Assembly: GCA_028289425.1 (NCBI GenBank)
Contig: JANQPL010000011.1
Span: 310,001-374,000, forward strand
Direction of reading: 5' to 3'
DNA: 64,000 nt
From: Alphaproteobacteria bacterium
Lineage (GTDB): Bacteria; Pseudomonadota; Alphaproteobacteria; JANQMY01
Under the pieces are notes generated by a model that had not been told where the DNA came from, did no database searches, and worked only from the letters and a program-made list of their open reading frames with translations. A program made the position numbers and the translations under genes. Positions 7,885 to 16,659 of this stretch are shown in pieces (the stretch's first letter is position 1; each line of letters begins with the position of its first letter).

Positions 7885-9966
7885 ATGCAGTTCAAAAGAA
7901 AAAACTCGCTTCGGTATGCCGTTTGCGGCGTCATCGCGTCGGCAACCGCCGTGGCAGCGTTGAGCGCACAAGCTGAGGCGCGGGACGAAATCATCGTTTC
8001 TGGATCGCCATTGGAGCGCACAAACGTGGACCAAGTGGGAGCGATTACCGACCTCGACCGGGATGAGATCCAACGTCAGGGCGGGGCGACGCTCGGTGAA
8101 CTTCTGGCGAAAACGCCCGGCATCGCAGAATCTTCTTTTGCGCCAGGCGCCAGCCGGCCGATCATCCGTGGTCTGGACAATTTCCGCGTACGCATACAAG
8201 AAAATGGCGTGGGGGCTCACGGCGTTTCGGACGTCAGTGAAGACCACGGGGTGCCCATTGATCCGCTCGCGGCCCAACGCATCGAGGTGATCCGCGGCCC
8301 GGCCACGTTACGGTACGGCAGTCAGGCCATTGGTGGCGTTGTGAACGTCCTCAACAATCGCGTGCCGACGGCAGCGCCTGAGAACCTGATTGACGGCGAA
8401 GCGTTCGCCAGTTTCAACACCGTTAACACCGGATTTGAAGGCGGTGGTCTTTTCGACATTGGCGCCGGAAACTTTGCCGGTCACTTTGACTGGTTTTATC
8501 GCGACACGGACGATTACGACATTCCACAGGCGCCCGGCGAACAAGACAATACGCAAAACGAAACGCTGGGTGTGTCCGGCGGGGGCTCGATCGTTTTTGA
8601 TGACGGCTTCATCGGGGCGAACGTGTCGTACTTCGATAGCGAGTACGGCATTCCTGGAGAAGCGGCCGCCGAAGACGTTTTCATTGACTTAGACCAAACC
8701 AAAGTGGTGGTGCGGGGGGAAGTTCGCAATGTGAGCAACTTTATCTCGACTCTGAGACTTGATGGCGGATATTCAAACTACCTCCATGACGAGGTGGTGG
8801 GCGAGACCGGCGAAATCGGCGCCACGTATGACAATGAAGAATGGGAACTGCGCGCGGAAGCCCTGCACACACAATTCGGACCCTTTGAAGGGGCGATCGG
8901 GTTCCATTTTGCGCACCGGGATTTGGAAGCCTTCGGAGAAGCGAGCGAATTGATCGCGCCGTCTGACCGCCAAAGCTACGGCTTCTTCCTGTTCGAGGAA
9001 GCCTCGCTGACGGAACAGTTGACTCTGCAAATGGCGACGCGTGTGGAGCATGTGGAGTTGGACGGGTTCGGCGTAACACCGCCCAGCCTGAACGGCAGCG
9101 TATTGATGGCCGAAATCGACGATTTCGGCGCGGACTCGCCACGTGACTTCACGCCCATTAGCGGTTCAGTGGGCTTGGTCTTCGATCTCGGCAACCAAAT
9201 CGCTCTTGGCGGCAACGTGCAATATGTCGAGCGCGCGCCGGCGCTGCTTGAGCTTTATTCGAAAGGTCCGCACGAAGCGACGGCCACATTCGAAGTCGGC
9301 GATCCAAACCTGGACAAGGAAAAAGCGATTTCATTTGAAGCCACCCTAAAGAAAGATGAGGGCGACTTCACATTCGGTTTGGCCGGCTTCTATACAACCT
9401 ACGACGGCTTCATTTTCCGTGAGTTGACCGGATTTGTTTGCGGTGAAGAGTTTGAATCTTGCGGTATAGAGGGAGACCCGGGTGTTGAAGACGAATTAAC
9501 CCAATTGGCCTTCCTGCAAGAAGACGCGGATTTTTACGGCTTTGAGGCCCAAGCAGCGTGGAACGCCTTTGAAATGAACGGTGCCACCATCGGTTTCGAC
9601 GGCCAGTTCGACTTCGTCCGGGCGGAGTTTGACGACGGCGCAAACGTGCCGCGCATCACGCCACTACGTTTCGGTGCAGGTGCCTTCTACGAAGGCAATC
9701 GTTTGTTCGCGCGGATCGGCGCTTTGCGGGTGACCCGTCAAGACAATGTCGCGACCAACGAAACAGAGACAAGCGGGTATACGGACCTTCGATTGGAAGC
9801 GAATTACACCTTCCCGCTGGCAGGTTCCGACACGCGCGCGGTTCAGATTGGCGTGGTCGGATCGAATCTTCTCGACCAAGACCAGCGCAACCATGTGTCT
9901 TTCCTGAAAGACGATGTGTTGAGACCCGGCGCGAGTGCGCGTCTGTTCGCCCGCTTGATCTTGTAG
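7885..9966 (+). CDS. znuD: TonB-dependent outer-membrane receptor, ZnuD-like (zinc uptake)
   Basis: This 693-residue TonB-dependent receptor has a signal peptide of about 32 residues ending AEA before RDE. The plug shows IEVIRGPATLRYGSQAIGG and VVNVLNNRVP, the wording typical of ZnuD zinc receptors, and the rest is a beta barrel ending in an aromatic/Leu strand. ZnuD imports zinc across the outer membrane using TonB energy. ATG 7885 is chosen over the upstream in-frame TTG 7870 because GGGGG precedes it and the TTG overlaps the operator. Unlike neisserial ZnuD, no long His cluster is visible in the barrel. Two hairpins follow the stop. Confidence 0.85.
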   Translation: MQFKRKNSLRYAVCGVIASATAVAALSAQAEARDEIIVSGSPLERTNVDQVGAITDLDRDEIQRQGGATLGELLAKTPGIAESSFAPGASRPIIRGLDNFRVRIQENGVGAHGVSDVSEDHGVPIDPLAAQRIEVIRGPATLRYGSQAIGGVVNVLNNRVPTAAPENLIDGEAFASFNTVNTGFEGGGLFDIGAGNFAGHFDWFYRDTDDYDIPQAPGEQDNTQNETLGVSGGGSIVFDDGFIGANVSYFDSEYGIPGEAAAEDVFIDLDQTKVVVRGEVRNVSNFISTLRLDGGYSNYLHDEVVGETGEIGATYDNEEWELRAEALHTQFGPFEGAIGFHFAHRDLEAFGEASELIAPSDRQSYGFFLFEEASLTEQLTLQMATRVEHVELDGFGVTPPSLNGSVLMAEIDDFGADSPRDFTPISGSVGLVFDLGNQIALGGNVQYVERAPALLELYSKGPHEATATFEVGDPNLDKEKAISFEATLKKDEGDFTFGLAGFYTTYDGFIFRELTGFVCGEEFESCGIEGDPGVEDELTQLAFLQEDADFYGFEAQAAWNAFEMNGATIGFDGQFDFVRAEFDDGANVPRITPLRFGAGAFYEGNRLFARIGALRVTRQDNVATNETETSGYTDLRLEANYTFPLAGSDTRAVQIGVVGSNLLDQDQRNHVSFLKDDVLRPGASARLFARLIL

Positions 9967-9973
9967 GCGTGTT

Positions 9974-9996
9974 GGACGGGGGTCATAGCCCCGTCC
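9974..9996 (+). terminator. Hairpin after the receptor gene
   Basis: GGACGGGG (9974-9981) pairs with CCCCGTCC (9989-9996) around a 7-nt loop, starting 8 bp after the receptor stop. No clean T-run follows, so it may act with the stronger hairpin at 10027. Confidence 0.5.
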
Positions 9997-10026
9997 GCAG
10001 GTCCCCAAACGCAGACACGTAATCCT

Positions 10027-10055
10027 CCCGGTCGGCGTTGCAAACGCCGACCGGG
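10027..10055. terminator. Strong 13-bp hairpin between convergent genes
   Basis: CCCGGTCGGCGTT (10027-10039) and AACGCCGACCGGG (10043-10055) form a perfect 13-bp stem with a 3-nt loop. It lies between the receptor gene and the leftward gene ending at 10091, so it can terminate both directions. Confidence 0.65.
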
Positions 10056-10090
10056 TGCGTAATTTCTACTGAGAGATCCGCAGTGAATTG

Positions 10091-10576
10091 TCAGTTCTCG
10101 CGGCAGGCCATCAATTGAACATACGGAGCGTTAGTTCCAGCAACGGGCGCATCGTTAGTTCCGTCACCGTCGCGGTCTTCACTGTGGCTATTCCGCTCTC
10201 TAACTATTTCGCGCGCCGACAGGTGCGTCCCGTTGTCTGAGAGCTTGAATCCGCTGTTGTTGTTTCCAGATAACACAACCCTCGTGTAAGGATGGGCGTG
10301 TTCGCCCGCCGAGCGCATCTCTTGGTCTGCCAACGCGGTTCCGACGGTTGCTTCGGAAACTCCACCATCCGTCAACCCAACGACATAACGGCCCATGGCA
10401 TTTGCATAAGGACTCCAGTTTTCTGGACACTCACTTCCGTCAAAGAATGCAATCATTTTTGACCTTGGTGCTTGCGCATTTGCGGAAGTTGTGACCGTCG
10501 CAGCGGACAGGTAGATACTAGCGCCTGCTAATGCAATAAATGTCCCGGCGACTACAACAATCGTGATCTTCTTCAT
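10091..10576 (-). CDS. Secreted protein with tail-collar-like features
   Basis: This 161-residue exported protein has a signal peptide or anchor over residues 5-25 and a strong GGAGGT site before ATG 10576. The mature part reads MIAFFDGSECPENWSPY, then GRYVVGL, GEHAHPY and finally PYVQLMACREN. This order (clear start, Gly-Arg-Tyr, His-x-His, C-terminal LxxC) resembles the phage tail-collar/tail-fibre tip fold found in many bacterial secreted proteins. It is one domain with no other phage genes nearby, so it is probably a domesticated adhesin-like or surface protein. Function unknown. Confidence 0.6.
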   Translation of the reverse strand: MKKITIVVVAGTFIALAGASIYLSAATVTTSANAQAPRSKMIAFFDGSECPENWSPYANAMGRYVVGLTDGGVSEATVGTALADQEMRSAGEHAHPYTRVVLSGNNNSGFKLSDNGTHLSAREIVRERNSHSEDRDGDGTNDAPVAGTNAPYVQLMACREN

Positions 10577-10725
10577 CGGTACACCTCCAGCAATGGTTCT
10601 ATTGTGATAATTTTGTAAGCGCCTTCCGGGAGTTGCGCTTATGGCGCGGTTCATACACTCGGCGCTCCAAACATCCACCGGCGCGGGTTGCTAAATGGTG
10701 TGGTTACTAGGAAAGCAAGATTTAG

Positions 10726-11337
10726 ATGGAGCACTTAATTGTTCTAATTCTTCTTCTCGTTTTTATCCTTGTATCTCTTTCGAGAAGAAAGAGTACAAAA
10801 CCCATTGGCCGTCAGAGTGCCCCTAAGAATCGTCAGCGTGTTGAACTCAGAAAAAAGGCACTCAGCAGTGTTTCCATACGCCAAGTTTTTGATGAACTTC
10901 CACAAATGAAAGTGTTGGAGATCGTCGACGGCGACACCGTGATTGTCTCAAAGGGCTGGAACGAGCTTAAGATTCGATTGGACTCTATTGATTGTCCAGA
11001 AGCCGGTCAGGATTGGGGAAATACTGCCAAATACGGCCTAATCAAACTCATTGGCGGGAAGAAAGTACGCGTCGAAGAGCATGGGTTAGACGGCTATGGA
11101 AGAACTCTCGGAACAATCTATGTTTGGCATAGTCAAAAAAATGAATGGCTAAATGTGAACGAGAGAATGGTTACTCTTGGGCATGCATGGGTGATGAGAA
11201 AATACTATGGCCATCTACCCAAGGATCGACAAAACAAACTAAACAGTTTGGAGCGCTGGGCTAAATCAAGAAAAGTCGGACTGTGGAAAACTTCTAACCC
11301 CATACCGCCTTGGAAGTGGAGAAACGAATTGGAGTAA
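10726..11337 (+). CDS. Membrane-anchored thermonuclease-like (SNase) protein
   Basis: This 203-residue protein has an N-terminal membrane segment (residues 3-19), a basic linker, and a staphylococcal-nuclease domain at about 61-195. Visible SNase motifs are EIVDGDTV (65-72), IRLDSIDCPE (83-92, Arg84) and GYGRTLG (123-129, Arg126), so the catalytic set appears retained. Such enzymes cut DNA or RNA with calcium in the periplasm or outside the cell. Base composition is clearly more AT-rich than the neighbouring genes, suggesting recent acquisition. Confidence 0.8.
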   Translation: MEHLIVLILLLVFILVSLSRRKSTKPIGRQSAPKNRQRVELRKKALSSVSIRQVFDELPQMKVLEIVDGDTVIVSKGWNELKIRLDSIDCPEAGQDWGNTAKYGLIKLIGGKKVRVEEHGLDGYGRTLGTIYVWHSQKNEWLNVNERMVTLGHAWVMRKYYGHLPKDRQNKLNSLERWAKSRKVGLWKTSNPIPPWKWRNELE

Positions 11338-11468
11338 TTGTCCGAGCAAGAAGGATGGAGAAGCAGCACTTGATCGTCAGTCATCGAGATCTCATCCGAC
11401 TGTTTGCTGGAAGACAAGTGGATCCGCAATGGCGAAAGTCAAAAACGGAGGCCCTATGTCTCCGGCCT

Positions 11469-14006
11469 CTACCCCGCTGCCTCGCCGAATTTGAACCCTT
11501 CATAGCCCGCCGCGGCGATGGCATCGCACACTTGCCGGTAAGTGCCCACGCCGCCCACATAGGCCATGAACATCTGGGTTTTGCCGGGCACGTTGGCGCC
11601 CATATACCAGGAGTTGGCTTTGGGGAAGAGCGTCAGGTGCGCCTGAAGATCCGTATGCGTCGCCCATTCGTCTTCGGCGTCGGTTTCCGCTTCGATGGTC
11701 GCCAGATTTCGCTCGCGCATCCATGAAATGCAGTCGGTAATCCAATCCACATGCTGTTCGATGGAGACCAGCATGTTCGAGAGCACAGACGGGCTGGACG
11801 GTCCCGTAATGGTGAACAGGTTGGGGAAGCCCGCAACGGCAAGACCCAAATAGGTGTGCGGCCCGTGGGCCCATTTGTCTTTCAATGACACGCCATTCTT
11901 GCCCCGTATGTCCACGGCGGTGAGTGCGCCGGTCATGGCGTCGAACCCGGTGGCGAACACGATGGCATCGAAGGCTTCTTCGCCGGCGCTGGTTTTAATG
12001 CCCGTTTCGGTGATTTCGACGATGGGCGTCTTGCGCAGATCGACCAGCGCCACATTGTCCCGGTTGAAGGTCTCGTAATAATCCGTGTCGATACACGGCC
12101 GTTTGGTGGCGAACGGGTAATTGCGCGGCATCATCGCCTCCGCCGTCTCCGGATCTTTCACCGTTTCGCGGATTCGCCCGTGAATGTAATTCGTAATGTG
12201 GTCATTGGCTTCCTGATCGATCTGGATGTCGGTGAAAGTGGATTGCATAGCGATGAGAAGCCCCGAATCCCATGCTTTGTCGTAGCGCCGTTTGCGTTCC
12301 GCTTCGTCCACCATGTGCCAAGACTCAAGCGGGCGCGGCGGATCGACGATGGCGGCGGGCATCATGCGCTGTTCCGACCGGTATTCCCGGTAATGGGCTT
12401 TCATGTCGGCAATTTCTTTATTGCCGAGCGGCCGGTTTTTTGCCGGCATGGAAAAGGCCGGGGTGCGTTGATAGACCTTCAGCGCGCTGGCTTGTTCCGC
12501 GATCAGCGGAATGGATTGAACGGCGGACGAGCCTGTGCCAATCACGGCCACACGCTGACCCGTGAAATCAACCCCTTCATGGGGCCACCGGCCCGTCACG
12601 TAAGTGGGGCCCTTGAATTTATCCGCACCAGGAATATCCAATTCCTTCGGCACGGACAGGCAGCCGGTCGCCATGATGAAATAGCGGGCGGCCACCACTT
12701 CGCCTTTATCGGTGTAGATGAGCCATCGCTGATCGTCTTCGTCGAAGACGGCCCGCTCCACGCGTGTGTCGAAGGTGATGTCCTTTTTGAGATCGAAACG
12801 CTTGGCCACATGCTCTGCATATTCAAGGATTTCCGGCTGGGTGGCATAACGCTCGGACCATTGCCATTCCTGCTCCAGATCGGGCGAGAACGAATAGGAA
12901 TAAGCCATGCTTTCAATGTCGCAGCGGGCACCCGGATAGCGGTTCCAATACCAGGTGCCGCCAACGCCGCCGCCCGCTTCGAACACGCGGGCGGACAGTC
13001 CCAGTTCGCGCAGCTTATGCAACTGGTAGAGGCCCGAGAAGCCGGCCCCGACGATCACCGCGTCCACCGTCGATCCTTTGGCCAAATGACGGTCGATCTG
13101 CTCGCCCACATAGTTGAGCGCTTTGGTGGCCCCCGGCAGCACATCGTGCATGGTGAAAAAGCCGTGCATTTGGCGGTCGAACTGTTTGTGCACCACCGGT
13201 ACGCCCGCGGCCTTGAGCTTGTCCACATAGGCGTCGCCCTCATCGCGCAGCACGTCATATTGGGCGGTCAACACAAGCGCCGGCGCCACGCCCGACACAT
13301 CCTCCGCACGCAAGGGCGACGCACCCGGTTCCAAACGCTTGTCTTTGTCGGGCGCGTACTGATCCCAAAACCAAGTCATGGTGTCTTGCGACAAGATGAG
13401 CTGGTTGGCGGGGTCGCTGTGGCTTGCACGGTCCATGGCACCGTCCGTCACCGGATAAACCAAGACCTGAAGCGAAAGCTCGGGCCCGCCTTCTTGCTTG
13501 GCCCGCTGCGCCATCACGGCCGCCAGATTGCCGCCCGCACTGTCGCCCGCAACGATCAGCGGCAGCCGCGCACCGGCAATCGCCTGCATTTCCCGGTCGA
13601 CCCATTGCAACGCATCCCAGCAATCATTGGGGGCGGTCGGGTATTGGTGTTCCGGCGCCAAGCGATAGCCCGCCAGCACCACCACGGATTGGGTGCGCGC
13701 CGCCAAATGACGCCCGACGGTCATGTAGTCGTCGATATTGCCGATTACCCAGCCGCCACCGTGGTAGTAAACAATCACCGACTTGGGTTCGCCCTGCGGC
13801 TTCAGAACGTGGCAGCGTATGGTCGCACCGTCCGTGGTCGGAATTTCTACCGTTTCGATGCCGGCCATCGCGGGCCCTTCATGGCTCATCTGGGCCATGG
13901 CGGTGTACATGAGGCGGGCCTCTTCAAGACTCACTTCGTGCAGCGGCGGCGCGCCGGTAGATGCGGACTGAGCCAGAAACGCGGTACTTGCAATGTCCAA
14001 TGTCAC
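11469..14006 (-). CDS. Fusion of HSL-type esterase and Baeyer-Villiger-type monooxygenase
   Basis: One 845-residue chain joins two enzymes. Residues 1-310 are a hormone-sensitive-lipase-type hydrolase: HGGG (82-85), GDSAGG (154-159, Ser156), Asp near 251-255 and His281. Residues from about 312 are a two-Rossmann flavin monooxygenase: GAGFSG (320-325) and GTGSSA (490-495). A Baeyer-Villiger enzyme turns a ketone into an ester or lactone and the hydrolase could then open it, so one polypeptide could do both steps. The fingerprint FxGxxxHxxxWP is present at 464-475, but its central His is Val470. The gene stands alone, divergent from the selenoprotein gene. Confidence 0.85.
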   Translation of the reverse strand: MTLDIASTAFLAQSASTGAPPLHEVSLEEARLMYTAMAQMSHEGPAMAGIETVEIPTTDGATIRCHVLKPQGEPKSVIVYYHGGGWVIGNIDDYMTVGRHLAARTQSVVVLAGYRLAPEHQYPTAPNDCWDALQWVDREMQAIAGARLPLIVAGDSAGGNLAAVMAQRAKQEGGPELSLQVLVYPVTDGAMDRASHSDPANQLILSQDTMTWFWDQYAPDKDKRLEPGASPLRAEDVSGVAPALVLTAQYDVLRDEGDAYVDKLKAAGVPVVHKQFDRQMHGFFTMHDVLPGATKALNYVGEQIDRHLAKGSTVDAVIVGAGFSGLYQLHKLRELGLSARVFEAGGGVGGTWYWNRYPGARCDIESMAYSYSFSPDLEQEWQWSERYATQPEILEYAEHVAKRFDLKKDITFDTRVERAVFDEDDQRWLIYTDKGEVVAARYFIMATGCLSVPKELDIPGADKFKGPTYVTGRWPHEGVDFTGQRVAVIGTGSSAVQSIPLIAEQASALKVYQRTPAFSMPAKNRPLGNKEIADMKAHYREYRSEQRMMPAAIVDPPRPLESWHMVDEAERKRRYDKAWDSGLLIAMQSTFTDIQIDQEANDHITNYIHGRIRETVKDPETAEAMMPRNYPFATKRPCIDTDYYETFNRDNVALVDLRKTPIVEITETGIKTSAGEEAFDAIVFATGFDAMTGALTAVDIRGKNGVSLKDKWAHGPHTYLGLAVAGFPNLFTITGPSSPSVLSNMLVSIEQHVDWITDCISWMRERNLATIEAETDAEDEWATHTDLQAHLTLFPKANSWYMGANVPGKTQMFMAYVGGVGTYRQVCDAIAAAGYEGFKFGEAAG

Positions 14007-14146
14007 TGCGGGTTCTCCCTGTACTGGTGGCTTTTGCTCAGGAGATTAGTGGTCCCCACGGAGGGGTCAAGGGTGGAGAAAAAGGGGTTCGCCATGCCCA
14101 CGCAATCGATATACTTCGACCCGTCGCCAACGATCTGGTGCTTTTC

Positions 14147-15019
14147 ATGATCCGCTACATCGACCGCACACGAGATTATTACGCAGCCCAGGGTTACCCT
14201 GCGTATCGTTGGGCCCATTTCGATGACGTGCCCTTCGCGCAGCCCGCCAAAAAGCTCAGCGACAGTAATCTCCTCTTGATCACAACGGCTGCGCCCTATC
14301 GGCCGGAGCTGGGGGATCAAGGGCCGGGTGCCAAGTACAATGGCGACGCCAAATTCTTTGAGGTGTACACCACACCGGTCGATCCCATGCCCGACTTGCG
14401 CATTTCTCACATCGGCTACGACCGGGTGCATTGTAAGGCGGATGACCCCAATACCTGGCTGCCGATCAAGGCGTTAAAGCAAGCCGAGGCCCAAGACACC
14501 ATAGGCCGGCTTATGGATGATTTAATCGGTGTACCGACGAATCGTAGCCAACGCACAACGATGGAACAGGATGCCCCCGCGGCCCTGGCAGCCGCACGGG
14601 CCATGGCGGCAGACGTCGCCCTGCTGGTGCCCACCTGACCCGTGTGTCATCAGTCGGTCAGTTTGATCGCCCGTCATCTGGAAGGAAACGGCATTCCCAC
14701 AGTGATCATGGGCTGCGCCCGCGACATTGTGGAGAACGCCGGCGTGCCGCGCTTTTGGTGGAGCGACTTTCCGCTGGGCCATTCGGCGGGCAAACCGTTC
14801 GATGCCGCCTCTCAACAACAGACATTGGCAGGTGCCCTCGCGCTCTTTGACACCGCGACCGGCCCGCGTACCACGCAAGTGTCGCCCCAGATTTGGGCCG
14901 ACGACGACGCCTGGAAGGCGGACTTCATGGACGTCTCGAAGCTGGATGACGCGGCCATCGCCAAACTGCGCGCCTCTCACGAAGCGGTGCGCGCCACCGC
15001 CCGCGCGAAACAGCTCTAG
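14147..15019 (+). CDS. GrdB/PrdB-like selenoprotein with in-frame UGA (Sec164)
   Basis: Read through the TGA at 14636-14638 this is one 290-residue protein of the glycine/sarcosine/betaine/proline reductase selenoprotein-B-like family. Conserved parts lie on both sides: RYIDRTRDYYAAQGY near the N-terminus, then VLLVPT-U-PVCHQSVSLIARHLE, PTVIMGCARDIVE and DFPLGHSAGKPFD. The UGA gives Sec164 and Cys167 in a UxxC redox motif. A SECIS-like hairpin follows. ATG 14147 is chosen because the homologous sequence begins there; no clear ribosome site is seen. In clostridia relatives act in Stickland reduction, but here no Grd or Prd partners are present, so the substrate is unknown. Confidence 0.85.
14636..14670 (+). 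promoter_or_regulatory. Candidate SECIS element of the GrdB-like gene
   Basis: Directly after the UGA, bases 14646-14653 pair with 14663-14670 (ATCAG with TTGAT, a mismatch, then two more pairs), leaving apical loop TCGGTCAGT. GGU is 18-20 nt after the UGA; in E. coli fdhF it is 19-21 nt. The stem is short and includes wobble pairs, so it is weaker than the one at 22457. Confidence 0.65.
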
Positions 15020-15091
15020 CTGCATCTATCATCAAGGAGCAAAATTAAGGTGTGAACTGGACACTCGTGTGAGAGCAACACGGATCATTTT

Positions 15092-15343
15092 CTAAGACTC
15101 TCCCAATTTGTCCCCGGCGCGCATGAGTATCGCAACCGCCTGTGCCCGTGTTGAGGCATCGAGTTTGTTCATTGCAGACGAAATATATTCGTTCGTGGTG
15201 GCCTGCGAGATACCTAGAATGGCAGCTATGTGTTTCGTCCGTTTCCCCAGTGCTGCCCAGAGCAAACACTCTCTTTCTCTCGTCGTGAGAGTTTTGAAGC
15301 TCTGATCTCCTTTGCCAGCTGATTTGTTGCCAATCTGTGTCAT
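15092..15343 (-). CDS. Free-standing LuxR-type helix-turn-helix protein
   Basis: This 83-residue protein is little more than a GerE/LuxR DNA-binding domain: LTTRERECLLWAALGK, then HIAAILGISQATTNEYISSAM. There is no sensor domain. Its ATG overlaps the stop of the upstream LuxR-like reading frame (ATGA at 15343-15340), so translation is coupled. Its domain resembles the one encoded immediately upstream, so it looks like a tandem copy of a LuxR C-terminus. It could bind the same DNA without a signal input. Lower GC than the flanks. Confidence 0.65.
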   Translation of the reverse strand: MTQIGNKSAGKGDQSFKTLTTRERECLLWAALGKRTKHIAAILGISQATTNEYISSAMNKLDASTRAQAVAILMRAGDKLGES

Positions 15344-16140
15344 AGAGGTGCAAGTCCCCACAGCGCTGCACGTGCGCTAGCCTGTATGCGGGTTGAAGCG
15401 CCAAGACGTTTCATCGCGCTCTGAATATGTTCGTTGACTGTCGCATCTGAAATCCCAAGCCGCTCAGAAATCTGCGAAGAATTCAGGCCTGATGCAGTCC
15501 ACTGAAGACACTCTCTTTCTCTTGTCGGCAAACATTGTAGATGACCATCTGATCCCAGTTCACGCAGGCGCGCTCCTTCCGAGAACCATGAAAGAGCGAG
15601 TTTGAATTGCCCGGCGCGAAACTTCTTGAATTCGCGAAAGTCTTTCCGTGAGGCGTGTGAGTCAAACGCGATCAGCTCTGATTTGCGGGCACGAAGGTCT
15701 ACATTCCCATCCACGACCCCAAAACGAATCTCATGGTCGAAATAGTGCCGCGCAAAATGAAGATCTCTGTCGTTCATTGATCTGTGTAGATCTGAACCTT
15801 CCCATCAGAACATGGGACGCAAGGTCGTTCCTAGCCGCCTTGCCAAGGGATCGTTCTGGAAATTACCTGCTTGAAGAAACTGCGTCCAATCTTCGCTCAC
15901 CAACACGCCGGCAACTTGTTGTCGCGTGGCGTTTAACGTTTCTTGTCCCTGACCTTGGCGATATGCATGCGGCAGGGTGGCGCCAACCACAACAAGCAGC
16001 GAATTGACATGCACAATGCTCGAAAGCGCAGATATCAGATGTTGACGCGCTTCTTCTGCTGACGCCGAAGACATCGCTATGTGCGCCCATTTCAGCGGGC
16101 TCAGGCCTTCTTCAGCTTGTTGGATCGAAGAGCGTTTCAT
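15340..16140 (-). pseudogene. LuxR-family regulator interrupted by an in-frame TGA
   Basis: Two open stretches share one frame: 16140-15805 (111 residues, sensor-like) and 15777-15340 (145 residues, ending in a LuxR helix-turn-helix with PTRERECLQWTASGL and ISERLGISDATVNEH). Only a TGA at 15807-15805 and nine codons separate them. Joined, they give about 266 residues, close to the usual 230-260 for a LuxR regulator with an autoinducer-binding-like domain. A nonsense mutation of a Trp codon is the simplest reading. Alternatively the halves are made separately, with the C-terminal part starting at ATG 15777. No GGU loop follows the TGA, so selenocysteine is unlikely. Confidence 0.6.
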
Positions 16141-16175
16141 GCACTCACTTTTTCACATACTTACGGGGCTCAACC

Positions 16176-16195
16176 ACCCCTTATTTTTGAGGGGT
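16176..16195. promoter_or_regulatory. Lux-box-like 20-bp inverted repeat
   Basis: ACCCCTTATTTTTGAGGGGT has 6-bp arms ACCCCT/AGGGGT around 8 bp, the overall size of a lux box. It lies between the leftward LuxR-like gene and the rightward cupin gene at 16251, where a LuxR regulator would act. The arms do not match the classical ACCTGT half-site. Confidence 0.4.
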
Positions 16196-16250
16196 AGGAA
16201 AGGCACGGTCTGATTTGTTTTTCTGTCATAAACAGATTGGAGATCATGCA

Positions 16251-16616
16251 ATGAAAATCAGCTTTGACGATATGACCCCCACATTTTCGGCGGAAGGGGT
16301 CGACATGCGGACGCTACGGGTTGGGGGTGACAAGGTTCTTGCACGATACAAATGCGCAAAAGGAACCGATTTTTCAGGCGCCGTCGCAGGACTTCCAGGC
16401 GACGCCTGCCCATGTGAACACTGGGGATTTGTGGTTTCTGGGCGCATGACTGTTACGACACACGATGGACAACATATCGAACTGACAGCGGGGGACGCTT
16501 TCTACCTGTTGCCGGGACATATGCCTGAATTCCCAGAGGATACGGAGTTTTTCGATTACTCACCAAGACATCAAGTGGAGATGCTCTTAGCCAATATGGG
16601 CATTGAACTCCCTTAG
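16251..16616 (+). CDS. Small cupin-domain protein
   Basis: This 121-residue single cupin domain starts at ATG 16251 behind GGAGAT. The core reads CEHWGFVVSGRMTV (motif 1) and TAGDAFYLLPGHMPEF (motif 2). Only scattered His/Cys ligands are present, so metal binding is uncertain. It is divergent from the LuxR-like cluster and shares its intergenic inverted repeat, which suggests it is the target of that regulator. It is followed by the copied 3' end of the selenoprotein gene. Function unknown. Confidence 0.65.
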   Translation: MKISFDDMTPTFSAEGVDMRTLRVGGDKVLARYKCAKGTDFSGAVAGLPGDACPCEHWGFVVSGRMTVTTHDGQHIELTAGDAFYLLPGHMPEFPEDTEFFDYSPRHQVEMLLANMGIELP

Positions 16617-16659
16617 CTCGCATAGAAGGGATCTTTATTTCGGAGTGTTCAATGTCTCC

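Noticed and set aside
10091-10576. Prophage remnant, based on the tail-collar-like protein
   Set aside because: No other phage genes lie nearby and the protein has its own signal peptide, so a domesticated secreted protein is more likely.
12180-14150. Long plus-strand open frame of 656 codons
   Set aside because: Antisense to the esterase-monooxygenase fusion, with Arg/His-rich nonsense translation.
15805-15807. In-frame TGA in the LuxR-like gene as a third selenocysteine codon
   Set aside because: No family residue expected to be Cys/Sec lies there, and the following hairpin (GATCT/AGATC with loop ACAC) lacks the GGU loop. A nonsense mutation is simpler.
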